A stretch of DNA of 64,000 nucleotides, from NCBI GenBank assembly GCA_963662175.1, contig OY759215.1, positions 17,411,079-17,475,078 of the forward strand. Reading direction: 5' to 3'. The position numbers and the translations under genes are program-made. The notes beneath the pieces were generated by a model. It ran no database searches, had not been told where the DNA came from, and was given only the letters and a program-made list of their open reading frames with translations. Shown here piece by piece: positions 32,611-43,189 of the stretch (its first letter is position 1; each line of letters starts with the position of its first letter). This DNA comes from Aradus depressus. Its lineage: Eukaryota; Arthropoda; Insecta; Hemiptera; Aradidae.

Positions 32611-33677
32611 CATAGCCCGGATTTTCATCCAGTCAAAAACTGCGAAATATGCCATATAATATGAAGTAAAAACCATTATATTATGCAGAAAAAATGCTCT
32701 AAATATGCAATAAAACAGCTAACATATTCAAATATATTAATGTGCAGTAAAACAATTCCACAAGTTCTGAACTGAAAAAGAAATTAGAGTAGGAAATTCA
32801 AAAATTAAACCTAAATATGACTTAAACATTTTATTGAATTTTTTTTTACACCAAAATATGATAATACAAATTTGGACAGCCAAAAACAGCAAAATATAAA
32901 CGTAAATTAATACCTAATCGTATTTTTAAAACAAGAAAAAAGAAACATAATTAAAACTTTAAATAGTCAAAAAATAACCCATTCCCCGGTCGCGCTGCGC
33001 TCAAAAAAGAAAAGGAAAATTACAAAAGTGGTCACTTGTGTTCACATGAAAATCAATCTGTGTTTTTCTTTCACATAGAACTTGTCTTGAACAATAGTTG
33101 CAAAAAACAACTTTTCCATCAGTTCCAAAAACTGTTATATATTTGCAATTCAATGCCTCGGTCCAATGTTTCAATTTATAGGAAAATGGTGAACTAGCTT
33201 TCGACATATTTAAGAGGAAAAAAAATGTATACAAACTTTCATACTGAAACTAACTATGAAACTGAAACTGAGTGTCGTGTGTAAGGGCAAAAAAGAGAGA
33301 TGGAAAGCCGAGAAATGATACTCCTTATTCGAAGAAGTCATTTACTGAGGGCTACCGTTAATTTTTTTGGAGAATATTATGTTTAAATACATAAGATTGT
33401 AAACTGGAATTTCATTTCCAAGGTTGTATTTTAATATTTTTATTTCTAACACTTTTTTAATTTTTTTTTTTTTTTTTTTTAAACAGGACAATATTTGCAC
33501 ATATATGTACATACAATATATACATAGAACAACCTTCCAGTATATATACAAACAATACATACATAATATGCTAAATAAAACTAAGCTTAATTGCATCTAA
33601 ATCGTGAAGATATTTTTTCAACTATTTAAAAAAAGAAGGCAAACAAAATATGCAATTGCATAAAAATCCGGGCTCTA
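32611..33677. mobile_element. Deleted hAT transposon with 8-bp TSD
   Basis: An exact TSD, CTCATAAC, lies at 32603-32610 and 33678-33685. The termini CATAGCCCGGATTTT and TAGAGCCCGGATTTTTATG are near-identical inverted repeats. A minus-strand fragment in the right half (33000-33207) encodes a zinc-finger region like that of hAT transposases. The catalytic part is absent, so this is an internally deleted, non-autonomous copy. Confidence 0.85.
33000..33207 (-). pseudogene. hAT transposase N-terminal zinc-finger fragment
   Basis: From the Met at 33207 the product MSKASSPFSYKLKHWTEA leads into a finger of BED or CGBP1-like type: FCNYCSRQVLCERKTQID followed by H-V-N-T-S-D-H. Two Cys and two His in this spacing are usual at the start of hAT transposases and would bind transposon ends. 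After the last His the sequence stops within about ten codons, and nothing of the RNase H-like catalytic domain remains. Confidence 0.6.
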
Positions 33678-33879
33678 CTCATAACATACTTAGCATATCT
33701 AGGATACGCTCTAGCATATCGCTACACACTCTCCATTTATCAAAAACTTCAAAATTTGGATTTAGACAGTGTTAACAGATATGACGAAAATACATTAAAC
33801 TCTCGTAACTTAATGAAGACTGTTATCTGAGTAGCAGAATTACGTACTAGGTAAAGCTATTATGTGTTCTCATTACATC

Positions 33880-34030
33880 ATTTAGGGACGGTTCCCTCAC
33901 TTATGTAACAGTTAATCACCAATCACTGTCACAGATTACACCAAAATGGGTTGGTTCCCGCCCTGAATCTTCTCACATTCTCACACACTATGGAAATCCA
34001 CTCTGCCTTTCAACCAAACTGTTAACCATT
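33880..34030. other. Possible MITE fragment
   Basis: AGTTAATCACCAATCACTGT resembles the arm sequence of the palindrome at 47702-47863, and GGGACGGTTCCC is a short palindrome. No matching second end was found. Confidence 0.3.
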
Positions 34031-34205
34031 CTTAATTGGTTTTAGTTAGTTCATCTTATTATAATCACAATAATGAGCAGTAGCCGTTTTTTTTTTAAAC
34101 AAGTGTAATGATGAAGAATTAGGGAAAGATTTTTTTTTTTTTTTAATGAAAATCTTACTCCCCCCCCCCCAAAAAAAAAAGAAAAAAAAAGAAAACGTAC
34201 TGTAG

Positions 34206-34245
34206 TAATCTTATGAACGAAGCGAAGGAGATCATTCGCAGCAAA
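34206..34245 (+). other. Doubtful candidate exon in a GC-richer patch
   Basis: TGTAG precedes 34206 and AAA is followed by GTGAGT, a strong donor. The frame NLMNEAKEIIRSK would complete the split codon left by the island at 28965. The acceptor lacks a pyrimidine tract because it follows a poly-A stretch. The opposite strand is open too (HFAANDLLRFVHKI), so the coding strand is uncertain. The GC-richer patch extends to about 34370. Confidence 0.2.
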
Positions 34246-34429
34246 GTGAGTACGCACCAGAATTACGTGGCAAAGGGAATATGTGAGTTTTTCTGTAGAG
34301 TGATCCAGACTGGCTCTAGTTCTGACGGGGTCTTCACTTCGTTGTCGTGTTTCCACACCATGCCACAACTTTTTTTTTACAATCTTTACACAATATATGT
34401 ATATAATGAGCAAATATTATAGCGATATA

Positions 34430-35204
34430 CATGAATAAGTGTCTATGTGACATGACTAGAGAAATAAGGAAGCGTTGACACTAGAGAATAGTAAAATCTT
34501 TAAACTTAACATAATATGAGATCTCGAGGCCATCTCCTATTCAGACGGCATGGAGGAATGTCAGGATGGGATTGAGAGGATATGACTTGTGCAAATGGGT
34601 TTTTAGGATGGGATGAAAGTATATTGTGGAAGGTTAAGAATCGGGATTGGATTAGTGCCTAGACGATTGGGATGTTTAGGTCTCCATAAAGTAATTTATT
34701 GGTGTCGTAGAAGAGAGCATTTACAATTCAACGGAGAATTTATGACTGGAAATCTGATATGTGGTTTTTATTAGATTGTTTGGCCTTTTGTATCCCTTAG
34801 TTCGAGGTCTACCTATAGTCGAATTCATCTATGTAACTACTTGAAAATTTTAAAATAATTATGATACAAATTTAATTATGATAGGGAAATTAATTAGATT
34901 TAATTGAAATTGGCAACATTTCAATCGGATCTCCTACCTCTGTCATAACTGTATTCCACTTATCCCATCTCCACCAGTTGCAACCAATGAATTAAATTAA
35001 TTCCTGTCATAAATGCAGTATTGCGCATTGAACATATTCCTGAAAAGGAGTGAGTAAGTCTGTGATTCCTATTAGGGGAATTGTAATGTTCATGTGATAA
35101 CAATTATGCATATCAGAAGAGGTGAACAATTAGCAATTAGTTAATTAAATTGTTGATTACTATTGATGTTGACAAGATCTATTCAATTAAATAAAATTAA
35201 CAAT
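34430..35204. other. Non-coding stretch
   Basis: A+T-rich, with no ORF, repeat partner or RNA motif that I could support. Confidence 0.45.
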
Positions 35205-35772
35205 TTAACACGTTGACTGCCAGCGCTGTTTCATACAGCAACGCTGCCAGGCCAAGCCGATTAGATCTAGTTCACTCCTCCAGGCCACGCCAGTTTTTTT
35301 TTTTTATTCATATAAATTACCACATAATAAATGTTTTCTAACATTTTTATGCAAGTTTTAGCGCTCCCCATAAACAAAATGGCGTATGTATCAAATTGAT
35401 GTGGCCTGGTGTTGTAAATTTTCGAATTTTTACAGCCAGAGGCCACTTGTGTACATTTTAAACAATTGTCATTTCTGAAAATTTAGGATAAAAATACTGG
35501 ACATATTATTTTATTAGAAATTTATTTTTAAGAAAAACGTCAAAATGTAAAAATGAACATACCTGAACCAACGTCACAATCATCACTACCTTCTAAAATT
35601 TGTCTAAGATGGTCATCTGTAAATATTCGTCTTCTCATAGCCATTTTAACACATTCACTAACTAAAATAGCTAAATAAACAGTATTTTATAATTATTTTT
35701 TATATAAAACAAACCTAACCTAAAACCTAACCTAACCTATATAAAACAAAAAAACAATTCTCCAGAAATGGA

Positions 35773-36248
35773 AGAAGAAAAACATTTTTATTTGGACCAG
35801 TAGGTACTAAATATGTACTTTACACAAAATGGGCAAATAAACAAGAAAATTATAATTAAAACAAAAAGTCTTGGTACAGTCTTGGTTGCAGCCTGCGAGC
35901 AACAGTCTGGCCGAGACTGTAGTGAACCGCACGAGAGCAGGCTGGCAGACCTTGATGGAAGCTTCGGGTGAGTTTCTCAATGTAGGCTGCAAAAGGAGCA
36001 ACTCCCAGTTGATAAACCGGGGTGTGTTCACCGCTATACGGAGGACTTTGTTTTGGAATGTTTGTAATCTTGTTATGTTGGTGTAGCTAGTGAAGAACCA
36101 TACGGGGCAAGCGTAGGTTAAGAGTGGAAGTACTAGTGTTTTGTAAATGTGTGTTTGAGTGGTGTATTCCTGTTTATGAGAGGGTAGATGAGCCTGAGTC
36201 GTGTGTAAGCTTGTTAGAGTTTTATGTTGATGTGTAGGCGACATGTTA
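35773..36248 (-). mobile_element. Jockey-clade LINE fragment, 3' part
   Basis: The minus strand matches the 3' end of the full-length LINE (about 4985-5470): YKTLVLPLLTYACPVWFFT is the same C-terminal segment, and the end AATAAAAATG is followed by T-rich DNA. Frameshifted relative to ORF2. It continues at 37499-37622 beyond the Penelope-like insertion. Imperfect flanking repeats near 35757-35771 (ATTCTCCAGAAATGG) and 37623-37638 (AATCTCCAGAACTAA) suggest a decayed TSD. Confidence 0.85.
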
Positions 36249-36321
36249 ACAACTTCTAAGTTGAGAAACGCGGACATATTGTGGAAACTTGTAATAAATA
36301 GATAAAACAAACTTTCTGGAC

Positions 36322-37101
36322 TTGGAGATCAAAATTAATAACAAGAAATTCGAATTTAGCATTCACAGAAAACCGACTACAACAGACACGGTAATACACC
36401 CATCTTCTAACTGTCCTTCCAGTTACAAATACGCGGCCTTTTATTCCATGTTCCACAGAGCCTACTCCATTCCAATGACCCAACAATCAAAAGATAAAGA
36501 ACTTAAGATTATTAAGGAAATAGCCAAAAACAATAGCTACCCACAAAAAACAATAAATAAAATTGAAAAGAAGGTCAAAAATCATAATTTTAGGAACAAA
36601 CTGACCAAATTAGAAACACAAAATAAAGTTTATAATAAATGGGTCAGCTTAACTTACCACGGAAAAATTTCAGAAAAAATAGGTAAAGAGTTGAAAAAAG
36701 AAGGTTTCAATATCGGGTTTAAAACTATCAATCCCATAAGCCAGTGCCTAGAGAGAGGTAGGGACAAAACAGATATTGAAAATAAAAGCGGTGTTTATAG
36801 TCTAGAGTGTGCGACGTGCAGTCAATTATACATTGGATAGACAGGACGTCGTTTTAGGGAAAGAATTAAAGAACACACGGCCGAAATAAAGAACCGAGGA
36901 AACCGTTCTACATTCGCGACCCATATAATTGACAATAGCCACACTTTCGACCCATCTACAGGCATCAAATATCTCCATTATTGCCCAAAAAGCAGGCTAC
37001 TTAATAGCTTAGAGCAATTAGAAATAAATAAAGCTAACAAAAGGAACATTTGTATGAATGACCAAATTTATTTCAACTATTCCCCTTTGTTAACAGCCTA
37101 A
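36322..37101 (+). pseudogene. Penelope-like RT end plus GIY-YIG endonuclease, with in-frame stop
   Basis: The frame opens upstream, since the codons before 36322 (NFLDL) belong to the same protein, so there is no true start codon in this fragment. FEFSIHRKPTTTD is the RT thumb-side motif of Penelope-like elements and is followed by a Lys/Asn-rich linker. The GIY-YIG nuclease begins at GVYSLECATCSQLYIG. The next codon is TAG at 36838-36840 where a Gln or similar is usual, then TGRRFRERIKEH with the catalytic Arg, and the frame stays open to TAA at 37099-37101. One nonsense change is thus the only break seen in this part. The nuclease would nick target DNA for priming. The upstream RT core is absent. 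Confidence 0.85.
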
Positions 37102-37429
37102 ACCAGTTCTGTTTCCACATATATGTTTGTATTATCTGTTATTAATATTTGGTTCCACATATATGTTTCAAGTTATCTAAATCTTAACATTATTATTAAT
37201 TTTATTTCTATTTTTATTATTTACTTGTATTTGTACTTATTTATTTGTTATTTTTCCACGATTAGTCTAGTGACATTGTTTTATGTAAATTTAGAACTAG
37301 GTTTTGTTAAGAAATATTTCATGAGTTAGCTAACGGTACAGCCGGGGGACTCCCAAGTTTTAATAGCCTTTGACCTGAGATGTATTTGAAGGGTCGCTCT
37401 CTGCAAACTGACTTAGTTCATAACTAGAC

Positions 37430-37458
37430 CTGACGATGGTATAAAGCCGAAACCGGTA
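37430..37458 (+). ncRNA. Hammerhead-like motif of the Penelope-like element (HHR-like 6)
   Basis: CTGACGA, T, then GG...CC hairpin, then GAAACCGGTA. The core is complete. AACCGGTA allows a very short stem III (ACC/GGT) ending in UA before the cleavage position. GAC upstream pairs with GTT downstream, and CATA with TATG further out, as an interrupted stem I. Penelope-like elements are known to carry hammerhead ribozymes at their termini, and this one lies at the expected place. The unpaired T after the core is a reservation, and cleavage is not shown. Confidence 0.55.
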
Positions 37459-37498
37459 GTTATATATGTATATATATCTTTAGTGGAATAGACAATAT

Positions 37499-37622
37499 TA
37501 GGCGCCATGTTAGTCTTGTGTCAAGGTGCACTCCAAGATAGCGCACACCCTGGACTTTAGGATTCCATGGAATTGGGAGTTGATGGATTTTCAGCCTTTT
37601 GACGTGTTCTATCGAGAACTAA
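37499..37622 (-). mobile_element. Jockey-clade LINE fragment, 5' part
   Basis: It matches positions about 4870-4990 of the full-length LINE on the minus strand: CAACTCCCAATTCCATGGAA and GGTGTGCGCTATCTTGGAGT are shared. With 35773-36248 it forms one 5'-truncated copy split by the Penelope-like insert. Confidence 0.85.
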
Positions 37623-38224
37623 AATCTCCAGAACTAAAATACAACAATACATTTATACAATAATACAATTTATATACTTAAATTGAGGAAATCTAAGCGT
37701 CGATGACCGCAGCCAAGAAGATGGATATAACATTGAAAGAGGTTATACTTTTTTTTCGCGGGAATTTTGAATGCTGATCATTGTTTGTGGTGCGGAGAGG
37801 CCATCCAAGGTCAACTCTTCATTTGAACTGCCTGAAAACAATGTATTAGATCTATACTAGAACCCTAAACCATCCATATTTATTTGTATCAAATTGATAC
37901 ATGTGGCCTGACAGCGACGAATCGATATGCATCATATTATATACATATGTTAGTAGGCACTAAATGTATCATATCTATAAATATGGCGCTCAACGTGTTA
38001 AAAAGTGATTGGCAAATTGGATTTTGTCCAACTTGACGTAGCGTCCATTTGAGATTATGACAACTCCGATTTTATCCATCAGAGAGCAGATCTAACAACT
38101 ATCACTTCTCCATTTAAGAAGTAGTACTTATATAATAATACTTCGCCCGGAGTAACTTTAAGTAGGTTTGTAACTTTGAGGAGCGTAATAACGTTATCTC
38201 CCTGGTTATAAGTTGCATGATTTT

Positions 38225-38770
38225 CGAAATAATAATAATAATAATAATAAACGTCTTTATTTCTTTTTATTTTTACAGATGTACATAATAATAATAATAA
38301 TATTGATAGACAATACTTATGGTCAAATTGAACGTCTGAGGGGTTATCTCTCCTATTTCTACTCGAAAATACACATATATAAAAGTGACAAAATAAAAAT
38401 AAAATAATTCAAATACAAATGCAGTAATTTACGAAATTAACTTAAATGATACTTTGAAAAAACTAACGAAAAATGAAAATAAAAAACATCTTCCTGTTTA
38501 TATATTATTAATAATTAAATTCTGAAACTAGCTCAAATCTATAATTCCAGGCGGCTTTGCAATAGTTAATAAAACTTTTGTAATTTCGTCCGTTTACATA
38601 TTCATTAAACTGAACATAGCTTAACTCTGCTTTACTAAAATAAATAAAACGAAATTCTTTTAAGATGGGGCATACGGCAATAAAGTGAAACACATCTTCA
38701 TCTTGCTTGTTATTACACATGGAGCAAAGTTTGATTTCCTTAGTGCAAGAATTCTTATTTAAATAAATAA
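38225..38770 (-). mobile_element. LINE 3' fragment with CCHC-type C-terminus and TTA tail
   Basis: The minus-strand frame contains IKLCSMCNNKQDEDVFHFIA followed by a Cys: a C-x2-C-H-C knuckle of the sort at the C-terminus of I, R1 and related LINE proteins, then about 50 residues to the stop near 38508. Downstream on the minus strand are AAATAAAGACG and a (TTA)n tail, an (AAT)n run at 38226-38250 on the + strand. 5'-truncated. Exact clade uncertain. Confidence 0.65.
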
Positions 38771-39454
38771 GTTTTTTACTTTATTTACCTTACTTTATCA
38801 TTCCCTTTTATTCCGCCATCCAAAAACTCAGTTATATTACATTACAGTTATTACAAATAGATTGCACTTCGTTATACCAAAATATCTTTTTATCAATGAC
38901 ATTCCTCGCATGGTTTGTTCTTATATTGTCTTGTACACCTATGAATTTTGTGTATAAATCAGTATGTGCTTAATGATCGTCAAACCTTACTGGGGAAGTC
39001 TAGTGTTATAGGCCATTATTCTGATTTTTTATTTTTAAAAATTAATTCAAAATGTAAAGAAAAAGCGAAGTCTAAATTGGCTTGGAAAAAAAAAAAATTT
39101 TAGAGGTTGAATGAGACATAACAGCGTTTTTCACTTCTCCCTGAAAGAGGGTAGAGAAAGGTGGAAAATGAAAGCCGAAAATTAGATAAATGAAAAGAAA
39201 AACCTAATTCTTTCTCTCCCGAACATTTTTATTTTTTTCCAATTTTAAGCGTTATCTCGTTTTCAGCAAGGGACTAATTCGTTTTTAAATGTATATTGGA
39301 TTAAATAATAATTGTTCGAATTTCAATTACTGGATTGATTGGAGTTACCAGAGAGAAAATTATAATATTTTGAGAAAATTTCACGAAAACTGAGTATTTA
39401 GTGTCTGCATATGTTTTTGCGATCTATGTCCGATATAGTGGAAAGATAATAAAT

Positions 39455-40065
39455 ATATATCGATGAATCACCAGCAATCTACTTCCCTAGAACGAATTAA
39501 TCAATTAACTTTTCGCTCCAAAACCAGTCGACTGAGGATTTGCGATAATATTTGATATTACAAGTATGAGTTCATCAATCTTTCCATCCAATTCATCAAT
39601 TTTCTGCCACAGGCTATTTAAATCATATATGTAGATGCTTAACAACGATATATGTTTACTGCTTCGTATAATTCTAGTATTTTTAAGTAAATTATTAATA
39701 AATTTACAGCCTATCCTGGTTGACGGGGATTTAGGGGCTTCTAAATCCTCACACTAAATTTTGTGTCGATACATTCATTATATCGGCTGTTATTGGGGAT
39801 GAGCCCCCTTTGATCCCTCCTTTCCTTCTGCCGATTCCGCTGAAAATTAATAAGTGTCGTCCTTATGGGGTTTAGAATTCACATATGAAATTTTGTGTAC
39901 ATACATTCATTCTATCGGGAGTTATCGTGTCCACAGACACATAGAATTTTCTTTTTACATTTGTAGTATAGAAGTCGGAAAACATGAAATTCCGTTGAAA
40001 ACTCGGCATCGATTTTTCGATCGATTACATAATTTTCCTTATACTGCGTATACCTGGGGAAGTAA
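39455..40065 (+). repeat. Rep-A, near-complete copy
   Basis: It starts CTACTTCCCTAGAACGAATT and ends CTGGGGAAGTAAT, the terminal inverted motif of the family. It contains all usual landmarks in order (GATACATTCATTATATCGGC, GTGTCGTCCTTATGGGG, ACATTCATTCTATCGGGAG, the ACAGACACATAG tract, GAAATTCCGTTGAAAACTCG). About 150 unrelated bases lie near 39560-39710. Confidence 0.7.
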
Positions 40066-40144
40066 TAAGAACTTGTTTAACGTTTATATATATGTAGTTT
40101 CCCAAAATTATATATGTTTCTTAAACTTCTCTGGGATGTTCCAC

Positions 40145-40344
40145 TGTTGGTTGTTTCCGGCATTTCTTTCAGAGGTGTCTTCTTATTTTTTGGACAATAT
40201 TTCGGGACACTTACACGTCCCTTCTTCTGGTCACTATGAACCTGATGTTCATAGTGACCAGAAGAAGGGACGTGTAAGTGTCTCGAAATATTGTCCAAAA
40301 AATAAGAAGACACCTCTGGAAGAAACGCCGGAAACAATCAACAA
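40145..40344. repeat. Near-perfect 200-bp palindrome with hammerhead-like arms
   Basis: Two ~97-base arms mirror each other around 40244 (centre CCTGATG), with only a few mismatches. Each arm contains AGAAGAAGGGACGTGTAAGT, a GGGAC/GTCCC-type hairpin, then GAAAT and GACACCTC. The order resembles the motif at 6643-6673 (GGGACGT hairpin, GAAAC, then AAGACAC). The core has A where hammerheads have U, so it is degenerate. Frames on both strands encode the same peptide because of the mirror symmetry. Confidence 0.85.
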
Positions 40345-40369
40345 AATTATATACATATAGTTGTAGGTA

Positions 40370-41240
40370 CACTAATATTTATTAATTATTTATTTATTAT
40401 TTTATTTATTTCTTATAGAATAGAATGGTTTTATTTGTCGGCGTTCAATGTCCTAGATTTTTGACGCCGTACAAGTGATTAAATTAATTATAATTCGATG
40501 AAGTGACGTCTTCATTGAGGATAGGACGGCTTAGATAGACGAGTTGTCGTCTCCGAGCATCTCATATAGGTTTCTTGTTCGTAAACCCAAACTTCCTCAT
40601 ATCCAGGGCACTCCTCCAGGATGTGGCTTACTGTGAGAGGCCAGACCCCACACTTGCCACAACCCGGGGCCGTCGCCCTGTTGATGATTTGGCCATGGGT
40701 TAGTGTGGCCTACATGGAGCCGCATCAGACATACCTCCTCCTGCCTCTTCTGTCTTTCGGAGCTTTGTCATTTATCAATATTTGTTTTGATGGACCTAAG
40801 TTTATTTGCTAGGTCCATGTTAGTCCACACAGAGGCCCAGCTCTCTTTTATTTTGTGACGCAGGTAGATCTTCAGGTCTGGTATTGCCGTCACTACTTTT
40901 TCTTCTCCAGGCAACGTTGCTGTTTCATTTGCCACTTTATCTGCTGCATCGTTCCCTTCGATTCCCACATGTGAGGGGATCCAGCAAAATATTATTTGTT
41001 TTTTTATTATTTGTGCAATTTGCAAGAAGTTTTTGTATTTTATATGCAAGGGGGCAGCGGCTGTTAAGCTGTTGAATGCTCTGAAGAGCGTACATGGAGT
41101 CACTACAAATCATGTATTTCCGACCTACATCGGAAGTGACAATACCCAATGTTTCAGCAACGGCGCCCAGTTCTGCAGTGTAACTGCTGCAGTAGCTTTA
41201 TTTCTTCTCTATAGTGTGTACTCTACTCTGAACCCCGTTT
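40370..41240 (-). pseudogene. RNase H-bearing LINE fragment (R1/I-like), frameshifted
   Basis: Reading the minus strand: the RNase H start (YTAELGAVAETLG, near 41160-41200), ICSDSMYALQSIQQLNSRCP, then after a frameshift near 41000 FCWIPSHVGIEGNDAADKVA with its terminal catalytic Asp region, and further down GCGKCGVWPLTVSHILEECP, the C-C-H-C knuckle that closes such ORF2 proteins. A 3' UTR with AATAAATAAAATAATAAAT follows. At least two frame changes and several stops. The 5' end is truncated at about 41240, next to a Penelope-like end. Confidence 0.8.
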
Positions 41241-41259
41241 CTTTAGTTTTTTAAATTTC

Positions 41260-41480
41260 TTGCTATTATATTTTCTTATGTGTATGTTTAAACTAAAATA
41301 TATGTAACAATCAAAATATCCCATTAAGGCAGGATCTCTACCCCCGTCTCTAGGGGATAGGGACTCACAGCCTTAGGTAGTCCCAGGTAACCTGAGAATT
41401 GAATAAATATGATAACCTAGCATAGTAAATGCCACTTGACGATGACATAAGCCGAAACTGGTACACTTTATGTATATGAT
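41260..41480 (+). mobile_element. Penelope-like 3' end remnant
   Basis: It carries a degenerate hammerhead-like motif at 41436-41463 (TTGACGA, hairpin GAC...GCC weak, GAAACTGGTA), in the same relation to a GGGACTC-type upstream segment as in the element at 36249-37498. No coding sequence remains. Confidence 0.45.
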
Positions 41481-41489
41481 TTTGTTTTA

Positions 41490-42350
41490 TGAATTTTTAG
41501 CGATTACTGATAACTCCCCCCCCCACCCCAGTTGTTATTTCTAAGCAATATATATTGAAAGATAAAGTTGCTGTTTTTATGTGTTACTTTAATAATCAAT
41601 TTGAATGAGGATTTCACCCTTTTTTTGTTCCATCTCGGGGACTCCTGGCGGCCGCCAATTCAATCATTCGTCAAATAATGAGCAAGGTCCTAGCTTCAAT
41701 GTTGTAAACAAATAATAATAATAATGAAACACTGCTAAGAGGTATTCACTTCATTCACTAACTTCAAAATTTTGAATAGAAAAATTAGATAGAATTTGAT
41801 GTGAATCATTATACGTTGAACCTCTAGGTATTGGGCTAGTAATTTTCCATTAAAATTCTGAATTTTTCAATTTTCAGTTTTTAATATAATTTTCTTCAGT
41901 AAATACCAGGTTGTGCTAATATGTGTGTATTGTTATTGGAATGTTGTGAGCGCTCTACCGCAATAATTGTAGCTATGAATTTGAAATTTGGAGTGAAGAG
42001 GTCATATGTGCTTAGACCTGATTAGATTTTGGCCGAAATCAGATGAAAATTGAGACCACTTTGCTCTGAGGCCAAAGTACATTTTATCGTTTATGTTTAT
42101 GAGCTAATAAAAAATGTTTTCAAATAAAAGTTGTAGAGAAAATTGAAATAAATAATTTATATGAAATATGATTTTTCGCAGGTCGTCCAGTTTTTGAGAT
42201 AGATGCTGAAAACCGTCTTGAAATGTAGTTTTCAAACACAATATTTTCGTCCTATCAAAAACTTTTTCCTTGCCAACAATTATAAAATATTTTCTATTAT
42301 TTGTAACTTTAATAAAAATTACGAAAATTAAGAGAAAAAAAATGCGTTGA
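41490..42350. other. Non-coding stretch
   Basis: A C run near 41517-41526, a short AAT run and unremarkable sequence. No ORF or repeat partner recognised. Confidence 0.4.
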
Positions 42351-42355
42351 GGCCA

Positions 42356-42611
42356 TTACAGAACTTTCTTATACCAACCACGCTTACAGATCACTCTCTT
42401 TCCCCCTCCCCTTCTCAAAATTATTTCATACTGGCATTACTGGGTATATAAAGTAACTCTCAGAATTATGCTGTATAATGACACAAAAAAATACCGCTGA
42501 CGTCAACTTATTTCTTTCATACTACCAGTATCACCAGTATGAAATGATTTTGACAAGTGGTAGGTGGAGAAAGTGTGATCTGTAAGCACGGTTGGTATAA
42601 GAAAGTCCTAT
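42356..42611. mobile_element. MITE with inverted arms (CTTATACCAACC)
   Basis: The left arm ACTTTCTTATACCAACCACG...ATTTCATACTGGCATTAC and its inverse at 42520-42608 form ~90-base terminal repeats around a 70-base centre. TA flanks both ends, which would fit a Tc1/mariner-type target. Single arms of the family also occur at 6353-6470 (+) and 21013-21055 (-). Confidence 0.65.
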
Positions 42612-42739
42612 AATAGCTACATCATATTTTTTTTTTTTTTATATAACCGAATAGGATTTTACATTCAATATGGCAGCCGTGGGGATGTTAAAAATATACT
42701 TTTAAAAGCCAATGGTAGGAAGAATGAAATGAGAGACTA

Positions 42740-42925
42740 GAAAAAAGATAGAGATGGTTCGGTTCCCTTGTGAGTGGCTGGAAGTTAGACAGACGCACGT
42801 GGCCAGTTTCCCATACAGACAATAACAGGCGGGGAACAATTGTCAAAACAAAGGAGAAAGGGGTTGTTGGGGGTGTCCTGGCTGCTATGATAGGGGGAGC
42901 CACTGAGAAACCGATATTAAACAAC
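42740..42925 (+). other. GC-richer open segment of unknown status
   Basis: The plus strand is open for about 58 codons through VVGGVLAAMIGGATEKP, and the opposite strand is open as well. There are acceptor-like CATACAG and CAG steps, but no clear donor. It could be a host exon or an unrecognised transposon piece. Confidence 0.2.
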
Positions 42926-43189
42926 AGTTAGCAACAAAGGAGCAGGTTGTGTAACATGTGCCCTCTTCTGTGGCATTCTCGGAGAGCTCCAAAATGGCGG
43001 ACCATTGTTTTTTGTTGCCGAAATAAAAGTTATTTTGAAGTACCCAATTTTCAACTATGCCTCATCTGGTCAAATTGATGTTGGACTTCTGGAAGTGGAC
43101 AGTGGTGTAACTATACTCGAGGCAAGGTACGCCCAATTTTTATTTTTTGTTATGAAAACATCTTAACTTAGTAATCTCATGCTACTGTG

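Larger units (their letters stand above)
36249..37498 (+). mobile_element. Penelope-like element, 5'-truncated, with 14-bp TSD
   Basis: It is bounded by TAGGCGACATGTTA at 36235-36248 and TAGGCGCCATGTTA at 37499-37512, the duplicated LINE target. The insert encodes the end of a reverse transcriptase, a Lys-rich linker and a GIY-YIG endonuclease, and ends with a hammerhead-like motif and a TA-rich tail. 5' truncation and the mid-length TSD fit target-primed insertion by the element's own enzyme. Confidence 0.88.
35205..38001. mobile_element. piggyBac-like element (TTAA, CACGTTGA termini), nested host
   Basis: TTAA at 35205-35208 is followed by CACGTTGACTGCCAGCGC. TTAA at 37998-38001 is preceded by the complement of CACGTTGAGCGCCATATT. 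The inverted ends and TTAA target fit piggyBac-type elements. The internal motif TCAAATTGAT...GTGGCCTG occurs near both ends (35392 and 37887). No transposase is visible. Much of the present length is a later LINE insertion (35773-37622), so the original element was about 1 kb and non-autonomous. Confidence 0.6.

Noticed and set aside
39854..40360. 168-codon plus-strand ORF and its 86-codon minus-strand partner with the same peptide
   Set aside because: Both arise from the palindrome at 40145-40344 and from Rep-A sequence; the shared peptide is a result of mirror symmetry.
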